In this document: piece after piece, positions 34,397-43,026 of the stretch
Numbering within the stretch: the first letter of the stretch is position 1
Layout: the number at the start of each line of letters is the position of its first letter
Source of the DNA: Pseudoclavibacter caeni
GTDB taxonomy: Bacteria; Actinomycetota; Actinomycetes; Actinomycetales; Microbacteriaceae
Direction: 5' to 3'
DNA: 64,000 nucleotides
Assembly: GCF_008831125.1 (NCBI RefSeq)
Contig: NZ_WBKA01000001.1
Coordinates: 496,001 to 560,000 of the forward strand
The notes under the pieces: model-generated
The model's database searches: none
The model's input: only the letters and a program-made list of their open reading frames with translations
Told to the model about the DNA's origin: nothing
Position numbers and translations under genes: made by a program

Positions 34397-34435
34397 CTGC
34401 AGGAATTCCCTGCAGGAATTCCCAGCGGGAATGCC
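34397..34435. repeat. 13-base tandem repeat with GGAATTCCC elements
   Basis: CTGCAGGAATTCC is repeated exactly at 34397 and 34410, followed by a related copy CAGCGGGAATGCC at 34423. ATTCCC-N3-GGGAAT within it is a perfect inverted repeat. It ends 34 bases before the next gene's ATG, a likely place for a regulator to act. Confidence 0.7.
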
Positions 34436-34468
34436 TCGGTGACACAGCACAGGCGAAGGGTGGGACAC

Positions 34469-35761
34469 ATGAGTCTCGACACGATTCAACAGGACAGGTC
34501 GCAAGCATCGGCCACGGGCGTTCCCGCGGACCAGATCAGCACGGGGGCCGACCTCGAGGAGCTCGAGGCTCGGTTCCGGCCGATCTTCGCCCGCATCCAT
34601 GAGACTGCACGGGAGCGCGACCGGGAGCGCCGGCTGCCGAGGACGGAGATCGACGAGCTGCGGCGGGCCGGGTTCGGTGCCCTGCGCGTCCCGAAGGTCT
34701 TCGGCGGCGCTGGGGCGTCGATCACCCAGCTGACCGGCCTGCTGACCGAGCTGAGTGCCGCCGACCCGAATGTGAATCAGGCTCTGCGTGGGCACCTCGC
34801 TTTCGTCGAGGATCGGCTCTGGCAGCATCGCGACACGGACCAGTCGCGGTGGTTCCATCGTTTCGTCGCTGGCGACCTGGTCGGCAACGCCTGGACCGAG
34901 GTCGGCGACGTGCGCGTGGGCGAGGTGCAGACGAGGGTCACCCGTCAGTCGGACGGGGACTATCTCGCCAGCGGCCGCAAGTATTACACCACCGGGAGCA
35001 TCTTCGCCGACTGGATCGACTTGTATGCGCAGCGGGCCGAGGACGGCGTGCCCGTCATCGCGGCGGTCTCGACGCACCAGGACGGGGTCGTCATCGAGAA
35101 CGACTGGAACGGCTTCGGCCAGCGCACGACGGGCAGTGGGACGACGATCCTGCAGGATGCGCGGGTGGCGCCGGAGGAGATCACCGTCTTCGCGGAACGC
35201 TTTCCCTACCAGACCGCCTTCTACCAGCTCTCGCACCTGGCCTCCCAGGCGGGCATCGCCCGGGGTGCGGTCGACGAGCTCGTCGAACTCGTGCGCCAGC
35301 GGGTGCGCGTGTACAGTCACGGGTCGAGTGCTCGATGGCACGAGGATCCGCTCGTGCTGCAGCAGGTCGGCATCGCCGACGCCGAGGCGTTCGCGGCCCG
35401 CACGACAGCGGAGCGGGTCGGCGAGACCCTGCAGCAGCTCTACCTGGCCCACTGCCGTGGTGACGGGGCACGGGAGCGCGAGTTCGTGGACGCCGGTGAG
35501 CTCGACGCGAGCCGAGGTCAGTCGGTCAACACGAAGCTGTCGCTCGACGTCGCTACCCGCATCTTCAACGCGCTCGGCGCCTCCGCGGCCTCGGAGGATC
35601 TGGGCCTCGACCGGCACTGGCGCAACGCCCGCACAGTCTCCTCACACAACCCCGTCATCTTCAAGGAGCGCGTGATCGGCGACTGGCTGGTCAACGGCAC
35701 GCCGCTGCCGTACGCCTGGGCGATCGGGCGCGAGCGCGACGAGCAGGGAGCCCGGGCATGA
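34469..35761 (+). CDS. SfnB/DszC-type acyl-CoA dehydrogenase-fold monooxygenase (copy 1)
   Basis: A 430-residue flavoprotein with the acyl-CoA dehydrogenase fold but the DszC/SfnB-type motifs: RARFRPIFARIHETARERDRERRLP-like N-terminus, LRVPKVFGGAGASI, ASGRKYYTTGSIFADWIDLYA, DWNGFGQRTTGSGTT and the C-terminal GLDRHWRNARTVSSHNPVIFKERVIGDWLVNG. Relatives oxygenate sulfides, sulfoxides or thiophenes with reduced FMN. The ATG has a GAAGGG site. The stop overlaps the next monooxygenase start by 4 bases, so a DszC-like and a DszA-like enzyme are made as a pair. Confidence 0.88.
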   Translation: MSLDTIQQDRSQASATGVPADQISTGADLEELEARFRPIFARIHETARERDRERRLPRTEIDELRRAGFGALRVPKVFGGAGASITQLTGLLTELSAADPNVNQALRGHLAFVEDRLWQHRDTDQSRWFHRFVAGDLVGNAWTEVGDVRVGEVQTRVTRQSDGDYLASGRKYYTTGSIFADWIDLYAQRAEDGVPVIAAVSTHQDGVVIENDWNGFGQRTTGSGTTILQDARVAPEEITVFAERFPYQTAFYQLSHLASQAGIARGAVDELVELVRQRVRVYSHGSSARWHEDPLVLQQVGIADAEAFAARTTAERVGETLQQLYLAHCRGDGAREREFVDAGELDASRGQSVNTKLSLDVATRIFNALGASAASEDLGLDRHWRNARTVSSHNPVIFKERVIGDWLVNGTPLPYAWAIGRERDEQGARA

Positions 35762-37185
35762 CCAGGCAGATCCACTTCAACGCGTTCGAGATGAACTGCG
35801 TCGCCCACCAGAGCCCCGGGCTGTGGCGCTACCCGGGCGACCAGGCGTGGCGGTACAAGGACATCGAGTACTGGCAGGAGATCGCCCGCATCGCCGAGCG
35901 GGGCGTGTTCGATGCGGTCTTCATCGCCGATGTGCTCGGCACCTATGACGTCTATGGCGGCAACGACCTCGCGGCGATCCGGCAGGGCGCCCAGACCCCG
36001 GTCAACGACCCGCTCCAACTGGCCGTCATCGGTGCGGCGGTGACCGAGAATGTCGGCTTCGGCATCACCGCCGGCACCGCATTCGAGCACCCCTGCCCGT
36101 TCGCCCGCCGGCTGAGCACCCTCGACCACCTCACCAAGGGGCGCGTCGGGTGGAACGTCGTCACCGGTTACCTGCACTCCGCCGCCCGCAACCTGGGGCA
36201 GAAGGGCCAGCTGCCGCATGACGTGCGCTACGACCAGGCGGACGAGTACCTCGAGGTGATCTACAAGCTGCTCGAGGGGTCGTGGGAGGACGATGCCGTG
36301 GTGCGCGATGCGGAGCACGGTGTGTTCGCGATTCCTGAGAAGGCCCACCACATCGGCCATCACGGCCGCTGGTATGACGTGCCAGGCATCCACATCTCGG
36401 AGCCGTCGCCGCAGCGCACGCCCGTGATCTTCCAGGCAGGTGCGAGTCCGCGGGGCATCCGCTTCGCCGCGGAGAACGCGGAGGCGATCTTCATCGGTGG
36501 GCCCACGAACGCGAATGTGAGGGCCACCGTCCGCCGCATCCGCCAGGCGCTTGTCGATGCGGGGCGTCGCCCCGACTCGGCGAAGATCTATCTGCTGAGC
36601 ACGCTGATCACGGATGAGACCTCGGCCGGCGCCCAGGCGAAGTACCGCGATCTGCTCTCTTATGCGAGCGTCGAGGGGACTCTGGTGTTCATGTCCGGTT
36701 GGCTTGGCGTCGACCTGTCGCGCTACAGGTTGGACGAGCCGCTCGGCAATGTGGAGAGCAACGCGATCCAGTCGGCGCTCGAGGCCTTCAAAGGCCAGAA
36801 CGACCAGGGGCGCACCTGGACGGTGCGCGACCTGGTGCGCCTCGGCGGCATCGGCGGCCAGGGGCAGAACTTCGTCGGCTCACCTGCGGAGATCGCCGAC
36901 ACCCTGCAGCGAGTGGTCGACGAGACCGACATCGACGGGTTCAACCTCGCCTACGCGACCGTGCCCGACACGTTCGAGGACGTCGTCGACCTGATCGTGC
37001 CGGAGCTGCAGCGCCGGGGCGTTTACCCGACGGAGTACGCCCCGGGCACGCTGCGCAACAAGCTCTTCGGCCATGGCGACCGGCTGCCCGACAACCACCG
37101 CGGCTCGAAGTACCGTGTCGGCGGCCCGCTGTCGACGATCGACGATTACACGGGGACGGGACGGCCCCGTCCCGAGGAACCCTGA
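35758..37185 (+). CDS. NtaA/SnaA/DszA-family FMN-dependent monooxygenase (second copy)
   Basis: A 475-residue LLM-fold enzyme strongly resembling the first copy: IHFNAFEMNCVAHQSPGLWRYP, FDAVFIADVLGTYDVYGGN, LDHLTKGRVGWNVVTGYLHSAARNLG and SPQRTPVIFQAGASPRGIRFA. It is translationally coupled (ATGA) to the DszC-type gene upstream, suggesting consecutive steps on one substrate: S-oxygenation, then bond cleavage. Which compound is used cannot be told from the sequence. Confidence 0.9.
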   Translation: MTRQIHFNAFEMNCVAHQSPGLWRYPGDQAWRYKDIEYWQEIARIAERGVFDAVFIADVLGTYDVYGGNDLAAIRQGAQTPVNDPLQLAVIGAAVTENVGFGITAGTAFEHPCPFARRLSTLDHLTKGRVGWNVVTGYLHSAARNLGQKGQLPHDVRYDQADEYLEVIYKLLEGSWEDDAVVRDAEHGVFAIPEKAHHIGHHGRWYDVPGIHISEPSPQRTPVIFQAGASPRGIRFAAENAEAIFIGGPTNANVRATVRRIRQALVDAGRRPDSAKIYLLSTLITDETSAGAQAKYRDLLSYASVEGTLVFMSGWLGVDLSRYRLDEPLGNVESNAIQSALEAFKGQNDQGRTWTVRDLVRLGGIGGQGQNFVGSPAEIADTLQRVVDETDIDGFNLAYATVPDTFEDVVDLIVPELQRRGVYPTEYAPGTLRNKLFGHGDRLPDNHRGSKYRVGGPLSTIDDYTGTGRPRPEEP

Positions 37186-37293
37186 TCCACCCGCCCGGGG
37201 CGGCGACCTGCAGCCGACGTCCGTCGCGGGCCCAGACCCCCATGAAGCAGCACCCGAGAGAACCGCAGAGCAGTCGAGATGAAGGAGCATGCG

Positions 37294-38532
37294 ATGAGCA
37301 AGACGACGAGCGCGCCGCTGGTCACGGAGACGATCCCCTGGCACGGGCACGCCGACCAGACGGAGATCGACCGCTGGAGCGCGGTGGCCCAGCAGGTCGC
37401 CGACACCCTGGCGAAGGACGTCTGGGAGCGAGACCAGGCCAACGAGACCCCGCACCGCGAGGCGCAGCTGCTGAAGGACAGTGGCCTGGTCACCCTGCTC
37501 GACCCAGCCGAGCTCGGCGGCGGCGGGGCCCACTGGGAGACGGCGTTCCGGGTGGTGCGCATCCTCTCCCGCACGGACTCCTCGATCGGCCAGCTGCTGG
37601 GCTACCACTACGTCAACGAGGGCAACATCGTCTTCGACGCGCCGACCGACGAGGTCCGTGACCGGTGGCTGCGCCGCACGATCGACCACCGCTGGGTCTG
37701 GGGCGACTCGGTCAACCCGGTCGACCCCGGCCTCACCCTGACCGCGGTCGGCGACGATTACGTCCTCACCGGGCACAAGCGCTTCTCGACCGGCTCCGCG
37801 GTCGGCGACGTCATCGTCGTCAACGCGCTCGCGCACGGTGGCCGGTTCGACGGGCAGATCGTGGCCTTCGTGCTCGAGCACGGACGTGAGGGCGTCGAGT
37901 ACGTCGACGACTGGGACTTCCTCGGCCAGCGACTTTCCTCGAGCAACACGGTGCGCTACCACGACGTGCGGGTCACTCCGGACGACGTGATCGGCTCGCT
38001 GACGGACGAGCCGTTCGCGACCCTGCTCACCCCGGGCATCCAGCTGGCGTTCGGTAACATCTACGTCGGGTTGGCCGAGGGGGCGATCGCGAAGGGTGCC
38101 GAGATCACCCGGGCGCGCAAGAACGCCTGGTTCCTCTCGAAGGCGGACTTGTATCGCGACGACCCGTTCATCCAGCGGCTGTACGGCGAGCTCGACTCGC
38201 GCACGGCCGCCGTCGCCGCCCTGGCCGAGAAGGCCAGCCGTTCCTACGACACCGCGATCGACCGCGGGCATGCCCTCACCGCCGACGAGCGCGGCCGCAT
38301 CGCCATCGAGATCGCTCGGCTCAAGGTCGCCTCCAGCGAGCTGGCCACGGATGCGACGAACCGCGTGTTCGAGGCGACCGGCTCGAGCAGCACGCGCACC
38401 GGGGTCGGGCTCGACCTCTTCTGGCGCAACGCCCGCACGCACTCGTTGCACGACCCGATCGACTACAAGAAGCTCGAGGTCGGCGCGTACCTGCTCAACC
38501 GGGAGCTGCAGCCGCTGTCGCTGTACACCTGA
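37294..38532 (+). CDS. SfnB/DszC-type acyl-CoA dehydrogenase-fold monooxygenase (copy 2)
   Basis: A 412-residue relative of DszC. Shared signatures are LLDPAELGGGGAHWETAFRVVR, SVNPVDPGLTLTAVGDDYVLTGHKRFSTGSAVGD, DWDFLGQRLSSSNTV and the end block DLFWRNARTHSLHDPIDYKKLEVGAYLLN. This version has the His-Asp-Pro near the C-terminus that is typical of DszC itself, and conserves HYVNEGNI near residue 110. The ATG at 37294 follows an AAGGAG site with 6-base spacing; the ATG at 37279 lacks one. It lies 108 bases after the second NtaA-like gene. Confidence 0.88.
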   Translation: MSKTTSAPLVTETIPWHGHADQTEIDRWSAVAQQVADTLAKDVWERDQANETPHREAQLLKDSGLVTLLDPAELGGGGAHWETAFRVVRILSRTDSSIGQLLGYHYVNEGNIVFDAPTDEVRDRWLRRTIDHRWVWGDSVNPVDPGLTLTAVGDDYVLTGHKRFSTGSAVGDVIVVNALAHGGRFDGQIVAFVLEHGREGVEYVDDWDFLGQRLSSSNTVRYHDVRVTPDDVIGSLTDEPFATLLTPGIQLAFGNIYVGLAEGAIAKGAEITRARKNAWFLSKADLYRDDPFIQRLYGELDSRTAAVAALAEKASRSYDTAIDRGHALTADERGRIAIEIARLKVASSELATDATNRVFEATGSSSTRTGVGLDLFWRNARTHSLHDPIDYKKLEVGAYLLNRELQPLSLYT

Positions 38533-38595
38533 TCCGTGCCTGCCCGCCTGACGGGTACGTGATATTTCTCCACACACCGGTGAGGCCACCCGTGG

Positions 38596-38648
38596 CGCCC
38601 TGCGGTGGGCGGCTGCTGCCCGGATGCCGTCAAATCCACCGCAGGGCG
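38596..38648 (+). promoter_or_regulatory. Perfect 13-bp stem with a long loop, in the leader of the MFS transporter gene
   Basis: CGCCCTGCGGTGG (38596-38608) pairs perfectly with CCACCGCAGGGCG (38636-38648) across a 27-base loop. The stem ends 29 bases before the transporter ATG. It could attenuate read-through from the monooxygenase gene or control access to the ribosome site. No T-run follows, so a simple terminator is unlikely. Confidence 0.45.
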
Positions 38649-38677
38649 ATGGTTCGAAGCTCGAGAGCGAGGAGCGC

Positions 38678-40024
38678 ATGGTACAGCAGGTCGTTGACGC
38701 GAAGACGTCCCAGCCCGGGCAGGGGAGAGAACGCCGGCTGGTCGCCGCAGCAGCCTTCATCGGAACCACGGTCGAGTACTACGACTTCTATCTCTACGCG
38801 ACCGCGTCGGCGCTGGTGTTCAAGACGGAGTTCTTCCCGAAGGAGACGGATGCGCTCACCGCGCTCATCGTCTCCTTCGCCACGTACGGCGTCGGGTTCG
38901 TGGCGAGACCGCTCGGCGGCGTCGTCGCCGGGCATTTCGGCGACCGGACCGGTCGCAAGCGGGTGCTCGTCTGGTCCCTGCTCGTCATGGGCGCGGCGAC
39001 CGCGCTCATCGGTGTGCTGCCCACCTATGAGCACATGGGGTTCACCGCACTCGTCGGTCTCGTCACGCTGCGTCTCGTGCAGGGCATCGCCTCTGGAGCG
39101 GAGTGGGGCGGGTCGGCGCTGCTGACGGTCGAGCACGCGCCACGCGGTCTGCGCGGGCTGTTCGGCAGTTTCACACAGACCGGGTCGGCCGCGGGCATGC
39201 TGCTCTCCACTGGAGTGTTCACCGTGGTGCAGGGCATGCTGGGCACGGAGGCGTTCCTCGCCTGGGGATGGCGCATCCCCTTCCTGCTGAGCATCGTCCT
39301 CGTCATCATCGGGCTCGTGGTGCGGGTTCGTGTGCATGACGCACCGGAGTTCCTCCTCGTCCAGGAGGAGCATCGTGTGCATCGCCTTCCCGTCCGCGAT
39401 GTGCTGCGCCGGCATCCCAGAGGCGTGCTCATCACTGCGGGGCTGCGCCTCGCACAGCCGGCCATTTTCTCGATCATGACCGCGTTCGCCCTCAGCTATC
39501 TGGTGCTCCGTCGCGGCGACTCCTCCGCCGGGCTGACCTCGGTGCTGATCGTGTCCGCGCTGAGTCTGCTCACCACACCCCTGTGGGGCTGGGCATCCGA
39601 CCGTCTGGGGCGCCGGCCCATCGCGGTGTGCGCCTCGATCGCCATCGGCGTGCTCATCTGGCCCTACTTCGGGTTCCTGGACCGGGGGCCGCTGGCCCTG
39701 CTGCCGCTGGTGACCGTGATCGGGATGAACGTGCTGCACGACGCGATCTACGGGCCACAGGCTGCGTGGTTCGCCGAGCAGTTCCCCGCCGAGCTGCGCT
39801 ACAGCGGCATCTCGCTGGGGTACCAGGTCGGTTCGATCCTCTCAGTCGGCCTCACCCCGCTGCTCGCCTCCTGGTTCATTCATCTCACCGGCGGCGATCC
39901 CTGGCCGGTCTGTGCACTCGTGAGCGGATATGCCGTGGTCAGCCTGATCGCCGCGCTGCTCGCTCGTGACCCGGTCGAGAGCGAGCTGCGGGCACGACGT
40001 CAGGACGGTCTGGTGTCAGCCTGA
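38678..40024 (+). CDS. MHS-family MFS transporter
   Basis: A 448-residue major facilitator protein with about 12 membrane segments. The metabolite:H+ symporter family signature is clear: AAFIGTTVEYYDFYLYATASALVF at the first segment, FGDRTGRKRVLVWSL in loop 2-3, RLVQGIASGAEWGGSALL, and WGWRIPFLLS in segment 6. Members import organic acids, betaines or related zwitterions. Its place in the middle of the monooxygenase genes suggests uptake of the organosulfur substrate. The ATG at 38678 follows GAGCGAGGAG; an earlier ATG at 38624 lies inside the leader hairpin. Confidence 0.9.
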   Translation: MVQQVVDAKTSQPGQGRERRLVAAAAFIGTTVEYYDFYLYATASALVFKTEFFPKETDALTALIVSFATYGVGFVARPLGGVVAGHFGDRTGRKRVLVWSLLVMGAATALIGVLPTYEHMGFTALVGLVTLRLVQGIASGAEWGGSALLTVEHAPRGLRGLFGSFTQTGSAAGMLLSTGVFTVVQGMLGTEAFLAWGWRIPFLLSIVLVIIGLVVRVRVHDAPEFLLVQEEHRVHRLPVRDVLRRHPRGVLITAGLRLAQPAIFSIMTAFALSYLVLRRGDSSAGLTSVLIVSALSLLTTPLWGWASDRLGRRPIAVCASIAIGVLIWPYFGFLDRGPLALLPLVTVIGMNVLHDAIYGPQAAWFAEQFPAELRYSGISLGYQVGSILSVGLTPLLASWFIHLTGGDPWPVCALVSGYAVVSLIAALLARDPVESELRARRQDGLVSA

Positions 40025-40189
40025 TCACCGACCGCTGGCTCGGCCGTCCCGCCGCGGTCGTGGCCGGATACCCGGCCGGCGACGACTGTTGCGAAGTGTG
40101 ACCATCCGCGTACCGTTCGCGGTCGTCCGCGTCCCATAATTCGCAGTGGCCCCGATGCCGGGGCACCGGATGCGAGACGAGGAGAGCAT

Positions 40190-41581
40190 GTGAGCGACGA
40201 GACGACCGAACGCCCCTTGGTGCTCTCGGCGTTCGTGATGGACACGGTCTCGCACATCCAGCACGGGCTGTGGCGGCATCCGTCGGCCCGGCAGGACGAG
40301 TTCAACTGCCTGCAGCATTGGATCGATCTGGTGCACACCCTCGAGCGGGGACGCATCGACCTGCTGTTCTTCGCCGACGTGCTGGGGCTGTACGGCCCGG
40401 CGCGCGGCGACTTCACGGTCAACGCCCGTGAGGGGCTGCAGTTCCCGAACGGCGACCCCTCGGTGCTCGTCGCCGCGCTGCTGTCGCAGACGCACGATCT
40501 CGGCTTCGCGATCACGAGCAGCGTGCTGCAGACGTACCCGTTCGAGTTCGCTCGCCGCATGGCGACGCTCGACCACCTCTCCGGCGGCCGGGTCGGGTGG
40601 AACATCGTCACGAGCGCCCAGGAGAGCGCGGCCCGCAACTTCGGCTTGGACCACCTGCTCGAGCACGACGAGCGCTACCGTCAGGCCGAGGAGTACGCCG
40701 AGGTCTGCTACAAGCTCTGGGAGGGCTCCTGGGACGACGGCGCCGTGGTCGACGACTGCCACCCCGAGGACATCTCGAAGGCGGTGTACGCCGACGCGTC
40801 CCGCATCCACCGCATCGACCACGAGGGCCGGTGGTACCGGGTGCAGGGGCCGGCGATGCAGTCGCCCTCCCCGCAGCGCACCCCGGTGCTCTTCCAGGCC
40901 GGGTCCTCCCCGGTCGGCCGGGACTTCGCCGCCCGGCACGCCGAGGGGCAGTTCATCCTCGCCTCGACGCCTGAGAAGACGCAGGCGCTCATCGAGGACA
41001 CGCGCAGGCGCGTCGTCGCCGCCGGCCGCGACCCGCACAACCTTGTCTTCATCCTCGGTCAGAGCTTCATCGTCGGCAGCACCGAGGCCGAGGCACGGCA
41101 CAAGGAACGTGAGATCGACGACTACCTGTCCGACGACGGGTTCCTGCTGCACTCGAACCTCGGCTTCGACCCGACCACGGGCGAGCCGCTCGACCCGGAC
41201 ACCCCGCTCTCCGAGCTGCACACGAACACGAACGTCAGCCACCTGCGCTGGCTGCGCGAACTCGCCGGCGACACCGACCCCACCGTGCGCGACCTGGCCC
41301 GCCTCTCCGCCCGCCTGCGCGGCCGCATCGTCGGCACCCCCGACCAGATCGCCGACCAGCTCGAGGCCTGGCGCGCCCGCGGGGTCGGCGGCATCAACAT
41401 CATGAACTGGACGATCCCCGGCTCATACGAGGAGTTCGTCGATCACATCGTGCCCACGCTCCAGGAGCGCGGCCTCGCCCAGCGCGAGTACCGGCCCGGC
41501 ACCCTGCGCCGCAAGCTCACCGGACGCGACCTGCTGCCTGACACGCATCCCGCGGCCCGGTGGCGGGGCGCGTTCGCCTGA
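40190..41581 (+). CDS. NtaA/SnaA/DszA-family FMN-dependent monooxygenase (third copy)
   Basis: A 463-residue LLM enzyme. It keeps the family outline (LSAFVMDTVSHIQHGLWRHP, IDLLFFADVLGLYGPARGD, LDHLSGGRVGWNIVTSAQESAARNFG, SPQRTPVLFQAGSSPVGRDFA) but differs more from copies 1 and 2 than they do from each other. GTG start with a GAGGAGAG site. A CATAAT -10-like box lies at 40135-40140, so it may begin a new transcription unit. The DszC-type gene 114 bases downstream is its likely partner. Confidence 0.88.
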   Translation: MSDETTERPLVLSAFVMDTVSHIQHGLWRHPSARQDEFNCLQHWIDLVHTLERGRIDLLFFADVLGLYGPARGDFTVNAREGLQFPNGDPSVLVAALLSQTHDLGFAITSSVLQTYPFEFARRMATLDHLSGGRVGWNIVTSAQESAARNFGLDHLLEHDERYRQAEEYAEVCYKLWEGSWDDGAVVDDCHPEDISKAVYADASRIHRIDHEGRWYRVQGPAMQSPSPQRTPVLFQAGSSPVGRDFAARHAEGQFILASTPEKTQALIEDTRRRVVAAGRDPHNLVFILGQSFIVGSTEAEARHKEREIDDYLSDDGFLLHSNLGFDPTTGEPLDPDTPLSELHTNTNVSHLRWLRELAGDTDPTVRDLARLSARLRGRIVGTPDQIADQLEAWRARGVGGINIMNWTIPGSYEEFVDHIVPTLQERGLAQREYRPGTLRRKLTGRDLLPDTHPAARWRGAFA

Positions 41582-41695
41582 CCGATCAAGCGCCGGCGCA
41601 CCGCGACCCGCATCACCCCGAGCACCCGCCACAGGCCGCGGCGGCCGCACCACAGACATCCCGGGCCTGCACGGCCCGGCACGGAAGGAACCATC

Positions 41696-42868
41696 ATGCC
41701 CATCCCCGCCCAGAAGACCGCAGCGATCGCCGCGCTGCTCGACGACATTCGCCAGGGCGCCGCCGACCGCGACCGGGAGCACCGGCTGCCCGTCGACGAG
41801 ATCCACGCGCTGCGCGACCTCGGCGTCACCGCAGCTCGTGTGCCCGAGGAGCTCGGTGGCTGGGGACTGACCCTGCCCGAGCTGTTCGACCTCGCCCTCG
41901 ACATCGGCGCGGCCGACTCGAACGTGCTGCAGGCGCTGCGCGGACACTTCGGCTACGTCGAGCGGCTGCTGGTCATCGGCGACGAGCGCAGCTGGGCCGG
42001 TCTGCGCGAGGTGGCTGGCGGGCTGCTCGTCGGCAACTCGCAGGCCGAGAAGCGCGACTCTTCGAACATCGGCACCGAGCTCACCCGCGACGAGCAGGGG
42101 TGGGTGCTCGACGGGCGCAAGTTCTACTCCACCGGCACCCTGTTCTCCGACGCGACCTGGGGCAACGCGATACACGACGGCCACCGCTACGGGGTGCTTG
42201 TGCCGACCGACGCGCCCGGCGTGAGCGTCATCGATGACTGGGACGGCTTCGGCCAGCGGCTCACCGGCAGCGGCACCACGGTCTTCGATCACGTCCGCCT
42301 CACCGACGACCAGGTCTTCGACCAGACCGAGGAGCCAGACTTCTACCTCATCGACAACCGCGTCTTCCTGCACCTCATCCTGCTCGCCGCGCTCGCCGGG
42401 GTCGGCCGTGCGGCGGTGACCGACATCACCGAGTACGTGCGTGGGCGCACCCGCTCGTTCGGCGTGGCCGGACGTTCTGAGCCGGCCCGCGACGACCGCG
42501 TCCAGATCGTGCTGGGCGGGGTCGCCAGCCGCGTGTATGGCGCTGAGGCGCTCGTGCGCGACGTGGCCCGCGTGTTCCAGCGACTGCGCGAGACGGACTT
42601 CGCCGACGAACAGCAGCGGCTCGACGCGTACGTGCGGCTGCAGATCCACCAGTTCGAGGCGCAGCAGGTGATCGTCGACGACATCGTCCACGTCACCAGC
42701 GACGTCTTCGAGGTCGGCGGCGCCTCTGCGGTCTCCACGAAGCGCGGGCTCGACCGGCACTGGCGCAATGCCCGCACACTGGGCTCGCACAACCCGGCGA
42801 TCTTCCGTCGCGCCTACATCGGCGACTGGTTGCTCAACGGCACCCAGCCCGAGACGTTCTTCCTGTGA
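41696..42868 (+). CDS. SfnB/DszC-type acyl-CoA dehydrogenase-fold monooxygenase (copy 3)
   Basis: A 390-residue flavoprotein. Motifs are AARVPEELGGWGLTLPELFDL, VLDGRKFYSTGTLFSDATWGNA, DWDGFGQRLTGSGTTVFDHV and GLDRHWRNARTLGSHNPAIFRRAYIGDWLLNG. It is closest to copy 1 in its C-terminal block. The ATG has a GGAAGGA site. It follows the third NtaA-like gene and so repeats the DszA-like/DszC-like pairing seen upstream. Confidence 0.88.
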   Translation: MPIPAQKTAAIAALLDDIRQGAADRDREHRLPVDEIHALRDLGVTAARVPEELGGWGLTLPELFDLALDIGAADSNVLQALRGHFGYVERLLVIGDERSWAGLREVAGGLLVGNSQAEKRDSSNIGTELTRDEQGWVLDGRKFYSTGTLFSDATWGNAIHDGHRYGVLVPTDAPGVSVIDDWDGFGQRLTGSGTTVFDHVRLTDDQVFDQTEEPDFYLIDNRVFLHLILLAALAGVGRAAVTDITEYVRGRTRSFGVAGRSEPARDDRVQIVLGGVASRVYGAEALVRDVARVFQRLRETDFADEQQRLDAYVRLQIHQFEAQQVIVDDIVHVTSDVFEVGGASAVSTKRGLDRHWRNARTLGSHNPAIFRRAYIGDWLLNGTQPETFFL

Positions 42869-43026
42869 CCGCGCGGGCGGGCGTGCCGGGTGACCGGACC
42901 GCGGCCGCGGTGCCCTGCCCGGCCCCGACCCCGGCAGCGACAACCGGCCCAAGCGCCCACCCGGTCGCAGTCGCCGCATCCAGACCATGGCCGGCCGTCC
43001 GTCGGCCCCGCTCTCAGAGGAGAGAC

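Larger units (their letters stand above)
34049..34468. other. Non-coding region between the first and second monooxygenase genes
   Basis: No certain gene. From about 34051 to 34197 an open frame without an ATG but with gene-like codon use reads LDDFTGQRTIG and may be a decayed 3' end of a monooxygenase gene. Beyond it, 34200-34345 is clearly richer in A and T. The stretch holds a large hairpin (34213-34256) and a set of GGAATTCCC repeats (34397-34435) just before the next gene. Confidence 0.45.
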
